A stretch of DNA of 64,000 nucleotides, from positions 800,526 through 864,525 of the forward strand of contig NGBS01001160.1 of assembly GCA_002245135.1 (NCBI GenBank). Direction: 5' to 3'. Positions 36,662 to 49,900 of this stretch are shown in pieces (within the stretch, counting starts at the first letter, position 1; every line of letters begins with the position of its first letter). The stretch comes from Proteromonas lacertae (taxonomy: Eukaryota; Sar; Bigyra; Opalinata; Proteromonadidae). The notes beneath the pieces were generated by a model, which saw only the letters and a list, made by a program, of their open reading frames with translations, was not told the DNA's origin and did no database searches. The position numbers and the translations under genes were made by a program.

Positions 36662-36860
36662 TGCTTGTTGAAGAAAGGATCTAAAGGATCCAAAGTAGAA
36701 ATATGATTTACGGAATGTATACACACTACTATATAATAGTAAAACTTATTAATTTTTATCAAACTATAAAAAGAGTTAAATATCTGCATAAAACCAAAAA
36801 CAGATACATATTTAATAATATTATATACCTTTTTATTAAAGTCATTATTTCATTAATTAA

Positions 36861-38592
36861 TTAATAAGGAGGATACTGTGGATTTATTCTATAAACTTGA
36901 TTATACATTCCTTGATCTGGTGGATAACCTCCATTCCATTGTGTAGGATCTTCGACAGGTGATCTTGCAGGCATTCCATATCCCATCATTCTCTGAGGAA
37001 TAGGTCTTGGCGGAGATTGCATTTGTTGTTGTTGTTGCTGTTGTTGTTGTAATCTGAATTTCATTGCAGCTAAGGAAGCAGCATTATTGGCTTGTGGTGG
37101 TGGAGGAGGTCCTAATCTTTGATACCTTTCAGCATCCCACTCAATCGGACTCATTCCTAATTTGGTTTGACTCATCATATTGATTGGAGGTCCTCTATTT
37201 AATTGTACATTATATCGGTATTGATCTGATAATTTCGCATCACTTTGTGTTACATACATTGGAGCAATCATTTCATTCATTTCATCAGCACCAACTACAG
37301 CATTACCTGCTAAATACTGTGGTGGAATATTGGCAGCTGGATTAACAGGATTCATAGGATATTGAGGTAATATATATTCATCTAAACCTGACAAATCAAT
37401 AATTGGTGGATTTATGATCAGTATATCTTCATTATTCACATCATTATCATTATTACTGTTATTATTATTGCTATTATTCTCCTCTTCTTCTTGTATTAAA
37501 TCATTCAAATATTTTGAACATATGTTAAATGCACTAAATCCCCATCCAGCAGTAGGATCATCTTTATTTGGATCATTATATTTCTCATCATTCAACCAGT
37601 TTATTTCAACATTACTATTTCCATTACTACCGTTTTCATTGTTATTATTATCTGAATCACTATCACTAACATCATCACAACCTCTTACTCCATATTCTAC
37701 TGCATCTGTATCATCTTCTATTATCTTATCAGTTCGTACAGGTGGTGGAAATAGTGTATTTCCTTCATATATCTTCTGTGGCTGCGGACCTCGACCAGGA
37801 TGTGTTTGTTCTTGGAAAAATGGTGAAGATTGCATTTCTTCTTTAGTAAAACTATCATCATCACTACCAAGGGCATGGAGATATAAACAATCTGGATTTG
37901 TACATTTTTGACCTCTTAAGAAGAAGTTGCAGTATTTTGTTGTGCCAAATGAAGCTCTTAACATTCTACCTTGTATCCAAAAACCATCTAATGTCATAAT
38001 ACAATCATAAGCATCTTGTTTCTTCTTGAATGTGACATAGGCACTACAACTTGACTGTTTTGGATCACCCATGTTTAGATATGTTCGATTAACAACGACT
38101 TTTATTATTTGACCGTATTGACCACAACAACCTTCACTTTTGAGTGTATCTTCATCTGCTAGATCTGGAGGAAGACCGATTATATAAACTAGATTTCTTT
38201 GAATTACTCTTACATTGTGTAAACTCTAACAAAAATAAATAAATTAGTAATTATTATATATACCTTTTCTGATTTCTTCTTTTTATCTTGTTTATTCTTA
38301 TCTTTCATTGGTGGTCTATAATTATCATAAAAAAAAACAAATAACATACTCTTTACTCTCTATAAATTGTATATTTTCTTGTTTATATTCTTGTCTACAT
38401 TGAGGACATCTGCTATTATCTTGTTCCAGTAGCTTTTTGTAACACCACATACATAACTATGATAGATTAATAATTATATACCTGATATCCACATGTGCAT
38501 GGGTAAAAATTTCTATCTGTGTTGTCAAGAGGCTCAGCGCAGAGAGGACATACCAAATCCTCTTCACTATTTTGCCCTTCTACTTCTGACAT
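36861..38592 (-). CDS. CNOT4: CNOT4/NOT4 RING-RRM-CCCH ubiquitin ligase
   Basis: NOT4 is the E3 ubiquitin ligase attached to the CCR4-NOT complex, acting in mRNA decay and ribosome quality control. MSEVEGQNSEEDLVCPLCAE begins a C4C4 RING (CPLC...CTCGYQ, intron, LCMWCYKKLLEQ, CPQC). An RRM follows (VRVIQRNLVYIIGLPPDLAD, GCCGQYGQIIKVVVNRTY, CSAYVTFKKKQDAYDCIMTL, GRMLRASFGTTKYC), then a CCCH finger (CNFFLRGQKCTNPDCLYLH). This is the exact NOT4 order. The C-terminal half is Pro/Gln/Asn-rich and disordered, ending NQVYRINPQYPPY. Introns near 38459-38482, 38317-38349 and 38226-38262. Stop is TAA. Confidence 0.93.
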
Positions 38593-38733
38593 ATATCTAT
38601 ATAAATAAATAAATTGAATAAGTGATTTTTGGAAATGAAAAAGTGGTTAAAAATGATACTTTTCAATAAAATGAAAATTGATTGGATCAAACAGGTTTGA
38701 GTATTTTTTAAATTTCTCGGATTTGGATCAAAT

Positions 38734-40127
38734 ATGCTGAGGATCAATGAATTATCCAGATTACAAAATATTGAACGTATTTATCTGTATTTATACGGAA
38801 TATAGGAAGGATACTAGCAAGATCTATCACTTCAGTAAGAAAACGAGTTAAACAAAGAAAAATATTACATGATTTTGATAAAAACTTGCTACTAGGTCCA
38901 TCAGCTACAGTTATTAATCAAGATGAAGTATTTTTTTGGTATTAATCACTTAGTGTTTTTCTTATGATGCATTGACAAATAAAATTGAAGTTGGTACAAA
39001 TGGTTTATCACGAACAATAATATTAAACAATGTAGAAGTATAGTTTATTCAAATTATTTCAAATAGAATCAAAATAAGTTGAGTGATAAATTACTAGAAA
39101 ATTTGTTAGGCAAAATAATGAATGTATAATATTTAATATTATAATATAACTCTTTAATAGTTTAATAATAATCTGGGAATTACCAATTTACTTCTAGAAG
39201 GAAGAGATAATTTATTTTGCACAGGAATGGATGAAAAACCTTTGATACAAGCATTAAAGACTCATAATGTTCATGGATTAGATACTTTGTTAGATCATGA
39301 ATATATCTCCTTATATTCAATACAAACCAATCCAATACCAATAGTAACCTATTTAGATGGAAAAGTAAGTAATTTTGGCTCAAAATTAGCATATTCCTCT
39401 CAATTCAGAGTTGGTACAGAAAATACGGTAATCAGTATTAGCGATTTAAATAGAGGAATAATACCATACGGTTTAATGTATTTATTAAGCAGAGTCGAAA
39501 ATGGAATTGGATATTATATCTCATTAACAGGTCATGAGTTTAAACAACAAGAATTATTTGATATGGGCATAGTCTCACATTACAGTAGTTCAGCAATGAA
39601 ATACTTATTGCACAAAACATGTAATGAAATAAGTTACAGAGATTTGTGTATACAAGATAGTCATTTATGTTCAATATCCACAGGTAATATAGGTGATGTT
39701 GATAGATTTGAGGATTACAGTGATATGATTAACGTATTCAAGAAATGCATGTATAATGATGGTGGTGATACATTCAGTGAGTTATTGAGAAGATTAGAGT
39801 TGACTAATACAGAATGGAGTAATAGAACATTGAAAGAAATATATTCAAAACCATTAGTATTATCGAAACTGTGTTATGATTTGTTGAATGAAAGTAGAAG
39901 ACATAGTTATCACACTGTATGTCAATTAGAAAGACAAATTGCAAGTGTATTATATTATTATTATTTATTTATTTATTTATTATGATGAATAGAATATGTT
40001 ACATCATCCTGAGATACAAGAATATATGTATAATAAACTCACAAATGGCAAAACAACAACTGAATTAAAATCAATACCAATCAATACTAATCTCATATCT
40101 TTTTTTTTTTTTACTATAAATATTTAA
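38734..40127 (+). CDS. Crotonase-superfamily protein, HIBCH-like, probably mitochondrial
   Basis: Matches 3-hydroxyisobutyryl-CoA hydrolase in order: GITNLLLEGRDNLFCTGMDE (for FCAGGD), LLDHEYISLYSIQTNPIPIV, FRVGTENTVISISDLNRGII (for RVATERT-MPE), YLLSRVENGIGYYISLTGHE and MGIVSHY. However, the oxyanion stretch MGGG reads VSNFGSK, and the MPE...FPDVG residues are changed, so catalysis is doubtful. Non-catalytic HIBCH-like proteins are known as mitochondrial ribosome components (mS47), a possible role. The N-terminus RRILARSITSVRKRVKQRK is a basic presequence-like segment. Introns of 26-49 nt near 38784, 38927, 39033, 39125 and 39947 are needed. The TAA stop overlaps the ATG of the next gene (TAATG). 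Confidence 0.7.
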
Positions 40128-41342
40128 TGAATAGTTTATTCTTTAATTCATTGTTTTTACATTTCATTATTTACAAAAGATGATACTTTACCTTCTTTAC
40201 CTCAAAGATCAATTAGTCGTTTAGATGCGTATATGGGAATACCATTCTTCAATGATAATGATGAAGATTGTGTAGAACCAACCTATTGGAGAGGATTTGG
40301 CTTGATTGGTAATGATTTCCAATACAATTTAAAAGCACATTTGAAAGTACAAAAGAAAGAAGTTGATCCAAATGAAGGTACAATAAAGAACAAATTATTG
40401 AAAAGATATCGTCAGATTTATAGTAATTACCAGAAGAAAGCAATTCTTGGAATACTGTCACAAGATGAATATAAGAAAATAACTGAAAATGATTATTGTG
40501 GCGTTGATTTCCATGAATTATTTGATGAATTAAGAGGTATAAACAATGATAATAACAAAGATATATTAGATCCAACTAGAAGTGATTTTGATATTAATAA
40601 CTATTATAAACTAATTAATGAATCGAATACACAGCCTGCTAATGATTTATATAATGAAGAAATGTATAAAAAGATAGAGAAATTAGTTGATGAAGGTAAA
40701 GTGGAAGAAGAAATGTTATATCAATTAGATAAAACATTTAAAGATTATGAAGATTATAAAGAGAATACATATAAACTTAAACGTAAGGCATTGTTACTAA
40801 CACCATCACAGTGTGTTGAGAAAGTGAAATTGATAGGTAATGAGATATACAGAATACTGTATGAGATGAATGGAGGAAATGTGAAACAAAGTTTGGCAAT
40901 TTTGACTAGATTGAATAATATGAAGCAATTCTTTGGACATTTGGGTGAATTAACTGATGAACAGATAGAAGTTGTGAGTAGAAGAGGAGTTGATGACAGT
41001 GTAATGGATCATATAGTTGAGATATACTATAAACACTTTGCATTGCCATATAGATTATCAGAAGGTATGGATGAAGTTGGTCCTTATCAACCACACCTTA
41101 ATGAACAGAATTTAGGTCAATTAGTGTGTTCTGATGGTCCAGAAAAAGATTTAGGTATTGAACTAATCAATATAGATAAATATTATGGAATCTCATTGAA
41201 TGATATACTTGCTGTGCCAGATATCCACATAGTATTGAAAGAATTGATCCCTGCTCCTTCCAAACTATCAGAGCAGAAGAAAAATGCCAATAAAATACCT
41301 GAGCATTTTGAAGAGGATGTTTTATCAATAATGAATAGCTAA
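40127..41342 (+). CDS. Unknown protein
   Basis: The start at 40127 is supported by a 46-nt intron (40134-40179) that links MN to NDTLPSLPQRSISRLDAYMG and the long open frame. The product is about 390 residues, charged, largely helical, with VEPTYWRGFGLIGNDFQYNL near the start, KALLLTPSQCVEKVKLIGNE in the middle and VGPYQPHLNEQNLGQLVCSD later. No signal peptide, membrane segment or known domain recognised. Its ATG overlaps the stop of the HIBCH-like gene by one base, the tightest spacing here. A role in the mitochondrion would fit the neighbour but is not supported by the sequence itself. Confidence 0.6.
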
Positions 41343-41658
41343 AAGAATAAGTTATGGTTTAATATTTGTTTTCATCGATATTTATGCTTTGTATATGTAT
41401 ATGAAACATAAAACTATGTTGAAAGACGCTTCTTTGATGATGCAGTGTAAAAATAGTTTTAAAAAGAAGTATAGCAATTACCATGCAGATTATTCATCTT
41501 GCAAATATAATGCATTCCGGATCTTTATTTCATCGATTTAACATACATATATGTGTAAAATGGCTTTTATGTAAGTTTTAAAACGAGCCTCAAGCCTGAT
41601 TTAGGAATTTAATTGGATTAATTCTCTATTTCTTTTATCTTTTTTATTTTACACAGTC
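41343..41658. promoter_or_regulatory. Intergenic spacer, 316 bp
   Basis: No open frame of interest. Contains AT-rich DNA, a TCAAGCC word at 41590-41596, 62 bp from the next start codon, and a pyrimidine run just before that ATG (41625-41650), likely including the core promoter. Nothing else supported. Confidence 0.4.
41590..41596 (+). promoter_or_regulatory. TCAAGCC upstream word
   Basis: Exact copy, same orientation as the gene, 62 bp upstream of the ATG at 41659. Confidence 0.3.
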
Positions 41659-43166
41659 ATGTCTGATATCGATATTACTACATATAAATCCACACTTCCA
41701 TATTCAAAGCATGATCTTGGAACTGTTATTGTGAAAGCAAGTGAAGATAATGAACCAAAATGGACGCCAACCTTAGAAATGGAGCATTCAATCACATTGC
41801 TAGTTAATCAAAAGGAGTATCCTTATGATGAGACTTATGCCGAGAGGTTAGGACTTGATCCAGAATATATTGATCACAAAGAAATATCACCAGAAATGTA
41901 CAGATTCCTCACTCTTATTAGTGTATGTGACATTTACTTTATACCTTATTATAGCCACAATTGAGAGCTGACACAATTCCAGCATTTGTTGCTTCTGCAT
42001 TGACAATTCACTGTGAAAAAGCATTAGAAACTATATTGACATATGCAGAAAGTCATCCAGAACCAGATTTACTCAGTGGTTTATGTAGTGCAGCAGAAAA
42101 ATTTCAACAACACACTGATGATGCCAAAATATCATCAATGCAATCCAATTACAAAAATAAATTAAATCAAATAATCATACAAACATCTGTTTTCACAATT
42201 GAAACAAGAAATGTTGGTCATTTAAATAAAGATTACTTCAAATACGCATTAAACCTTCCAGATTTACAGGTTAAATCAGAATACGATTTAATATCATCAT
42301 TGGTGTTTTTAGCTAAGGGATTTATCACTGATCAAGAATTACAGGATTTTGAAAAGACATTAGCTGAATCAGAAGATGCTGTTGGTAATGATGATGAAGC
42401 TAAAAAACTAATAATTGAAAGTAAAAAAAAAGCAAAAGAAGTATTAGTTGAAAATCATTTAAATGAATTGAAACAATTGCTCAAGTTTGACCAAGCTCAA
42501 GGTGTATATCAATTTGAAGCTAAAAATTTTTACAGTAAAAACTCTAATTCCACCTGTTCTATAAAGAGAACTTATGTTGGTTTCACTGATAGTCAAATTG
42601 ATGAACAAATCAAGCCATTAGTTCGAATTGATGATTATACTATCACTATAGTGTTGCAAGACTATGAAAAGAACTGCCAATCATATTTAACATTTTTGGG
42701 TTTTGTTGAAGAAGCTAGCAAAGTTGTACCGTATTCCTTAAGAATAGAATTCCGTCACTTTAGTAAAAATGATATGAAAGATTGTGCACAAATAATTGAT
42801 GTTATATCTAAATTAGATTTAGAATTAGCTTTATGTTTTGATTATAGAGATGCAGCAGCATTTAAAGAAACTCCTGAAAAACCAAATAAATGTGATATTC
42901 TTCCACCAAATCTCGATACTGTAAAGACAATTATTGAAATATTAAACAAGCCAAAGTGTTTGACTGAAGTTGATTTGAGAGGTTTTAACTTTGTGGATGA
43001 TAATGTATTCAAATTACTCTCACAAGAAATACCAAAACTTCCAAACTTGGATGTATTAGAAGTTGCACATTATAATGTTAAGAAGGGATATGAATATACA
43101 TTCTTAGGTACAGCTGTTGCTGCTAAAGTTAAGGATGTTCGTTTAATCTATCCAAAGAGAGTTTAG
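41659..43166 (+). CDS. Unknown protein, BTB/LRR-reminiscent
   Basis: Two exons joined by an intron at about 41922-41954. The first begins MSDIDITTYKSTLPYSKHDL and contains ITLLVNQKEYPYDETYAERL and ISPEMYRFLTLIS. The second gives SPQLRADTIPAFVASALTIH and DLLSGLCSAAEKFQQH, a pattern loosely like a BTB/SKP1-type fold, though I would not assign it. The C-terminus has leucine-rich spacing (LTEVDLRGFNFVDDNVFKLL, IPKLPNLDVLEVAHYNV). About 490 residues, soluble, charged middle with KKKAKEVLVENHLNELKQLL. Stop is TAG. Function unknown. Confidence 0.65.
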
Positions 43167-43302
43167 AATATATAATAGAAGGATTATTATTATTATTATT
43201 ATATAAAATTTGAAGTAGTAATATGATTGTATTTTTGTGAAAGGGATTTTTTGAAATAATAACAAAAAAAACAATTGGAATATAAAAAAAGAATCATAAT
43301 AA

Positions 43303-46300
43303 TTATTCTAATTTGATAGATTGAAGTTCATTAATAATATTTGAGAGATAAGTTAAATCAGGTTCAGTTTCAGCTTTCATATCATGTAAAATTGAAACGA
43401 TTTCATCATGTTTCTCACAATTTGAAGCATTAACACTTTCTATTGTACTAGAAAGTGTATTATTCACATCTTCAACATGACTCTGATAAGAAACAATTTC
43501 TTCACTCACTTTATCTTTCTGAGACTGTAAATTAATATGAATTTGTTCTAATGTTGTTGGAATATCTTTCACAAGTTCAACAACAGCTTCATTATCTTTA
43601 ACTAATTCATTGATATTATTATATTTCTCTTGCAATCTGTCATACAATTTACATTCATTGATAAAACCAGGAGATGGTATATTCTCTTTTGAAAGTTGTT
43701 CTATTTGTTTATCTTTTTCTTCATTTTGTTTGGTTAATCTTTCAATAATTGCACTAGCATTATCTGGTGTATTTCTAAATTCATTTATTTGATTCTCTAA
43801 CTCTTTTTTCTCATTTATCAACTGCTCATTTTCTTCTTTATATTTGTTGATTATTTCTTTGGATTTTTCTAATTCACCACTTGTTGTTGTTATTGTTTCT
43901 TGACATTGTTGTAGTATTGTGAGTAAATTATCACTTTCATTTGACTTAATAGCTTCTTCTAATTGAGATAATTGCAATTCTAATTTCTTCATATTATCAG
44001 CATGAGCACTGTTTTCTACTTCAATAATTGTTTCTTTTTCTTTTATATTGTTCTTTAAATCACCAACAACCTTTTCAAATGATGATAATTCATTGTCTTT
44101 CGATTTTATTATATCGTTCTTATCGTTAATTATTTTCTTTAATCTTTCAATTTCTGTATTACTCTTATTCAAAGAATCTTCAGCTTTTTTATAGTTATCT
44201 ATTAATACATCAGTTTCTGCTTTTTGAGTTGTTATTTGGTTGTCTTTTTCTTTATTTTGTTGTTGTAATTGTTGAATTGTTTGATTTAATGTTTCAATTT
44301 CATTATTTTTACTTTCTATTTCATTATTCATGTTTTGAATTTCATTATTCTTATTATCAATTTCATTATTTTTGTTTTTCAATTGTTCTTGCAATGTATT
44401 CATTGCTTCATTACTTCCACTACTCATTGATTGTTGCAATTCTTGACTTTCCTGTAAATCAGTTCTTAACTTATCGATTTGTTGATCTTTTGATGTTATT
44501 TCATTGTCTTTTTTACTGATTTCTTCAACTAATTTTTCTATTTTTTCTTTCAATTCTGATAATTCATTATTATCTGATTTCAATTGGTTTAATTCGTTAT
44601 TTAATCTTTCTATAATCTGATCTTTTTCATTAATTCTATCATTTAATTCAAATGATTCACTATTATCATTTCTTAAGTTGTTTATTTCACCATTCAATCT
44701 TTCTATTTCCTCATCTTTCTCTTTAATCTGTTGGTTATATTGATCTTGAATACTTGTTATCATCGATTTATTCCTATCCAATTCAGCTTGAGTGGTTGTT
44801 AGTTTGTTTCTTAATTCATTCATTTCATAACTTTCTTTATCATTATCTCTGTTGTTACTTGTAATTGAATTATTCAATTTCTCACTCAATTGTTCAACTT
44901 CCATTTCTTTTGATTTTAATCTTTCTTGTAATTGACTAACTGAATCATTTAATTCCTTTATTTTTTCATCATTTATTATATTATTATTATTATTATTATT
45001 TGTACTGGTGTTTATACCATCAGATATACTAGTTTGAGATAATAATCCTAATTTCTCTTTCTCTTTATAAGATGCTAATTCAGTTAATAAATTCATTTGA
45101 GATGTTCTTAATTCAACAATTGTTCCTTCTAAATCAGCCATTTGTTTGACAAACTCATGAATCTTTATTTCATAAGCTATTTTAATATTCAAAGCAGCAA
45201 TTTCAGTATCACTTCCATCCATTAATAATGATTTCTCTGTATTGATTCTTTGTTTTACTACATTGCATATTTGTACCAGAGTATTGTTAATAATTGGAAC
45301 TGTTAATGGAGTCTCACAGAATGGAGTGTTTGTATATTTGCACAATATATCTAATGATGATAATAATAGTTCATATATTGATTGATCTATTGTTTCATTC
45401 ATTAAATTCTGTTCTAATTGATTCTGTCTTTGATATTGTAATGGTTGTTGTTGTTGTTGTAATGGAGTAGAAGAAGCTGAGAATGAATTATATTCATTTA
45501 ATGATGTTGGATTTACTATTTCTTGTTGAGGTTGTAATTGAGTCAATCTTAATATTTCATCTTTCATTAAGTTATTTTCTTCTATTATCTCATTCATCTT
45601 TTGTTTCAACTGTTGGTTTAATAATTCCAAATTCTCTAATTCTTTATTTTCTTTGTTTTGACATTCATTTATTTCTATTTGTAATTGTTGATTTGCTGCT
45701 TTTAAACTATCATTATCTTCTTTCAATGTAGCTATAAATAAATAATAATAATAATAATAATAATAATATATACATGTTACTTCCATATTCTTATCAATAA
45801 TATTACTCAATTCTTCTAATCTCTTGTCTTTATCTTCAATTATTTTGTTTAATTTACTTATTTGATTTAAATATTCTTTACTAACAACATCTAATTGGCT
45901 CATTTCTTGATATAATGTATTGAACTGTTCAGTAATCGATGATTCAGTGTTTTTACTTCTTTGCACTTCATCTACTAATCTGTTCAAGCTTTTGTTCAAA
46001 TCATCAATTACTAATTTATCATTTTGCTAATATAATAAAAATAATAACAGCTAATATATATATACAATTATCTTATCTTTATAGGATAATTCATTCTCTA
46101 ATTCTTCCACTCTGTTCATTAATTCAGTGTTCATTATCTTTATTGATGCTTTAGATTTCTAATTATTAAATAATTAAATAATTAATCCAATAATAATATA
46201 TACAATATGCTCTTTTTCATTCTCTTCAACATTTATATGTCTGGATTCATAGATTCTGATTATATCTTTTAGATTTAAGATTTCTTTACTCTTTTCTACC

Positions 46301-46790
46301 AATTCAGATTGTAACTCAGACACATCTGATGGTACTGGAACAACCATTGTTTCCTCAGCAGCTATTGCTGGTGGTTGATACACTGGAATTGATTTATTCA
46401 TGATAGTATTAATCTAATATATGAATAATCTATTAATAATACTCTGTTGTCTAATGCATGAGAATTATCTTTACCTAAATATCAATAGAATCACAATTTA
46501 TACCTTTCTTTTCTTTTAATGGTTTAACACGAGATTGAGCAGTCTGAGTTTGACGATTGAAAGTAGGCTATAACAAAATTACACTCAAATTCATACAGTT
46601 GTTGATCTTCTCTCTGATGTTGATCCTATGTTAAAAATATAAATCACAAAATACCTGTTGACGATTTTGATGAATTTAATGTAGAATACTAAGGAAAATA
46701 AAAGAATTGGTCATACATAGGAAGATGATTGTGGTGATGTATGATATGCATTACCTATTTATGCAAATTAAAATATTATATAATACTCAT
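43303..46790 (-). CDS. Long coiled-coil protein, copy 1 of a tandem pair
   Basis: About 1,070 residues, nearly all coiled coil (for example QLQERLKSKEMEVEQLSEKL). The N-terminus is assembled from seven or more tiny exons and introns of about 28-35 nt starting at ATG 46788-46790 (MSNAYHTSPQSSSYYSTLN, then TQTAQSRVKPLKEKKGKDN). That N-terminus is Ser/Thr-rich and basic like a cytoskeletal tail. An intron near 45732-45770 is a multiple of three and looks coding by chance (TAT repeats). Near 45200-45400 a non-coiled module reads SSLDILCKYTNTPFCETPLT and then INNTLVQICNVVKQR, shared with the neighbouring gene. A structural role at cytoskeleton, centrosome or Golgi is possible; none can be chosen. 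Confidence 0.75.
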
Positions 46791-46850
46791 TTTATTCAAA
46801 ACACAAAGATCAAGTTTTTAAAAATCCAACTCCTAATTCTTTAGAAACTC

Positions 46851-46857
46851 GGCTTGA
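46851..46857 (-). promoter_or_regulatory. TCAAGCC (minus) upstream word
   Basis: GGCTTGA on the plus strand reads TCAAGCC on the coding strand of the minus gene, 60 bp upstream of its start at 46790. Confidence 0.3.
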
Positions 46858-46965
46858 TTCAATAAATCTTCATTTTCTGATGAATTAACAATATTTTATG
46901 ATTCAATAATCCAGAATAAAAATAATCTAAACAAACGAAAATAATTAAGGTATTTATAGTCACAT

Positions 46966-49900
46966 TTATAGATTCGCAAATATTTCAGAGTGAAGTGCTT
47001 CCATTCCACTGACAGTCTTTATAACATCTGAAACAACTTGGTTATTAGCATTACTGTTATTAATTTCCTTCAAAACTGCTATATACTTGTTTAACGAGTT
47101 ATGAAGAGCTGCCATAAGACAGTTATATTCATTATTATACCTCTTTGTCTCTTTCATCAATTGTTTCATCACTTTACTATCTTGCTTTTGGAATCTTTGC
47201 ATCATATCACCAAACATGTCTTTCAATCCAGATAGCACTGTCTTATTCAATCTAGACAATTGATCTTTAGCAGATTCATATTTTATTTCTCTATCTCTCA
47301 ATTCCTCTTTCAATGATTTGATTGTTTCGTCATTTCTCGCACTTTTATCTTTTAATTCTTTCACTAACTCCTGTAATTGTACATATTCCTCTTCAGTTTT
47401 TGTATATTTATCTAAAATTATATTTAATGATTTTTTAATAGGTTCTTCAATTGTACTACTTTCTTTTATTAATTTAATCAATTCCAATAACTGTGAATTC
47501 ATTTTCTCATAGTTTTGATGTAAATTAATAAACTCTTTATTAATCTGTAATATATTATCATTCAATGACTTTATTGTTTCACTTTTATTTTCTATTTCTA
47601 TACCTAATTCATTGATCTTCTGTTCTTTTGACATTCTTAATTGTTTTTCTTCTTCTAAATTGTTTTCTAATTCCTGAATCTTTTTCTTTAAATCACACAT
47701 ATCATTATCTCTCTCAGTAATTGTATTTTTCAACTGTTCTATTAGTTCATACAACTCTTTCTTATCGTTATTCAACTGTTCAATTTCATTCACTTTATTC
47801 TCAATTTCTCTCTTTAATCTTGCTATTTCTTCATTCAGTTTAGCAATTTCTTGATCTTTTTCACTTAGCAACTGTCTATATTTCATCTCAGTCTGTTGTA
47901 GTTCAATATCTTTTGCTTTATATTTATTCCTCCAATCACTTTCTAAATCAGAAACGTTTTTATCTTTATTCAATAAGTCATTTCTACTATCATCTAACTC
48001 TTTATTCAAACTATCAATCATTAGCTTATATTTCTCAATTTCTTTCTGTAAATTATCAATATATTGTTTCTTTCTTTCTAATTCTGCATCATAATCATCC
48101 TGTTTCTGTTTCATATCATTCAATAACTTCTTTTTATCATTTTCTAAGTCATTAATTTTATTCTGTAAATCAGATTGGCTCTTATTACCATTCTTCATTA
48201 ATTCTTCAATTTCATTACATTTATCTTGGTAATTCTTCTTCCATTTATTCAATTCTATTCTTAAGTCATTTATTTCTACTATTTGATCATTAATTGTCTT
48301 TTGTAATCTTGTCTTTGTATTATCATATTCATCTTGTAATTGTTTCTTTTGGTTTGTCATATCTTCCAAATCTTTTTCAGTTTGTTTATGCTTATCAGAT
48401 AGTATATTATATTTATCATCTAAGCTTTTTATCATTTTATTCTTATCTTCAATTGTTCTATTCAATCCATCAACTATATCATCATTACCATCAATTATTA
48501 ATTGCATTTCTTCTATCTTCTTATTCAATCTTTCTATTTCTTCTTCATAACATTTCTTCATTAATGCTACTTCTTCATCATCCAATAGATTTGCTCCATT
48601 TGATAATCTGAACATTTGACTGTATTGTTTTACTTTTGGAACGATTTCTTTCAATGTATTAGCTATTACTTCTAAACTCAAAGGAGGAGTAGGAAATTCA
48701 CATTGACAATATTGACATAATCTATCCAAAGATGATAAAATAGATTCGTTATAATTTGCAGATATAATATATTGATTATCAATAATTGCTGATATTTCAG
48801 TTATTGATTCATTCAATACATTGCATTTGGATTGATAATGATTACATTTCATCTGTAAACGATTAATTGTATCAAAGTTACCAATTTCATCTTTATCTAA
48901 AGCAGTTACTAATTCATCATATGCATCTAAAAACTCTTGAGTTGCTACACTATATTCCTCCTTCAATTGTTCTACAGTCTTTTCCATATTTTGTAGTGAT
49001 CTTTCTCTTTCATTTAATTGGTTTTCTAATGTAATAATTTGTGTTGAATATTCATCTATTTTCTTTTCATATTCACTTCGTATATTGGTGAAATATTGAA
49101 TGGCATTTTCATCATCTTTTTTAACTATTTCATAATTATTCACTTTGTCTAGTAACTCTTGATTCTCTTTTGTTTTTATTGATATATTCTTCAACAATGA
49201 TGTTATATCATCATTACTGGATGTTTTGATGTTTTGATATATTTGTATATGCATTAATAACTCTTGCACTTGAGATTCTAAGTATGTATTTCTGGTTTGT
49301 AATCTCTTTAATTCACTTTTTATATTATTCACTTCACTATTTGATAAAGTACTACTACTACTATTATTATTAATATTTCCATATTTATTCATTTTTTCAC
49401 CTAATTTCTTGATTGCTATATTCAATTCAGATTCTAATGAATTGTTTTTCAATCTCTCAGCATCATATTTTCTGTTTAATTCTTGAATATTTTCAACGTA
49501 TTTATCATTGATTCTGTGACTTTCCACTATCTTTATTTCCAACATTCTTATTTCTTCTTTTAGATCATTTATATCTTTGGTGTTGATATTACTTGATTTT
49601 GATTGGTTGGCTTGATTCTTAGTTTGTTGCTGTAATTGTATTATATAATCATCTTGTTGTTGAAGTGTGATTTTTAGATTATTGATTGTTTCATCTCTAT
49701 CGTTTAATTCAGCTTTTAATGATTTGGTTGATTCTGTTGATTTTTGAATTTCTTCCAGTTGTGACTGCAATTCGTAATACTTTGATTTCCACTGATCAAT
49801 TTCTGTTTTTAAATCTATTGGATCTGAAGGTGTAATAAACTTTCTTTCAGATAATGGAGGTTCATAACTTTTATGTTTTGGAGGTTGTGGAGTTGAAAAT

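Noticed and set aside
16966-41490. 15-base word ATCTGCATGGTAATT at 16966 and inverted at 41476
   Set aside because: A few 15-base matches are expected by chance in 64 kb of AT-rich DNA, and only two copies were found.
44973-45771. Short trinucleotide runs (ATT/TAT) as CRISPR-like or satellite repeats
   Set aside because: Simple microsatellites in coding Asn runs and in an intron; no spacers and no CRISPR structure.
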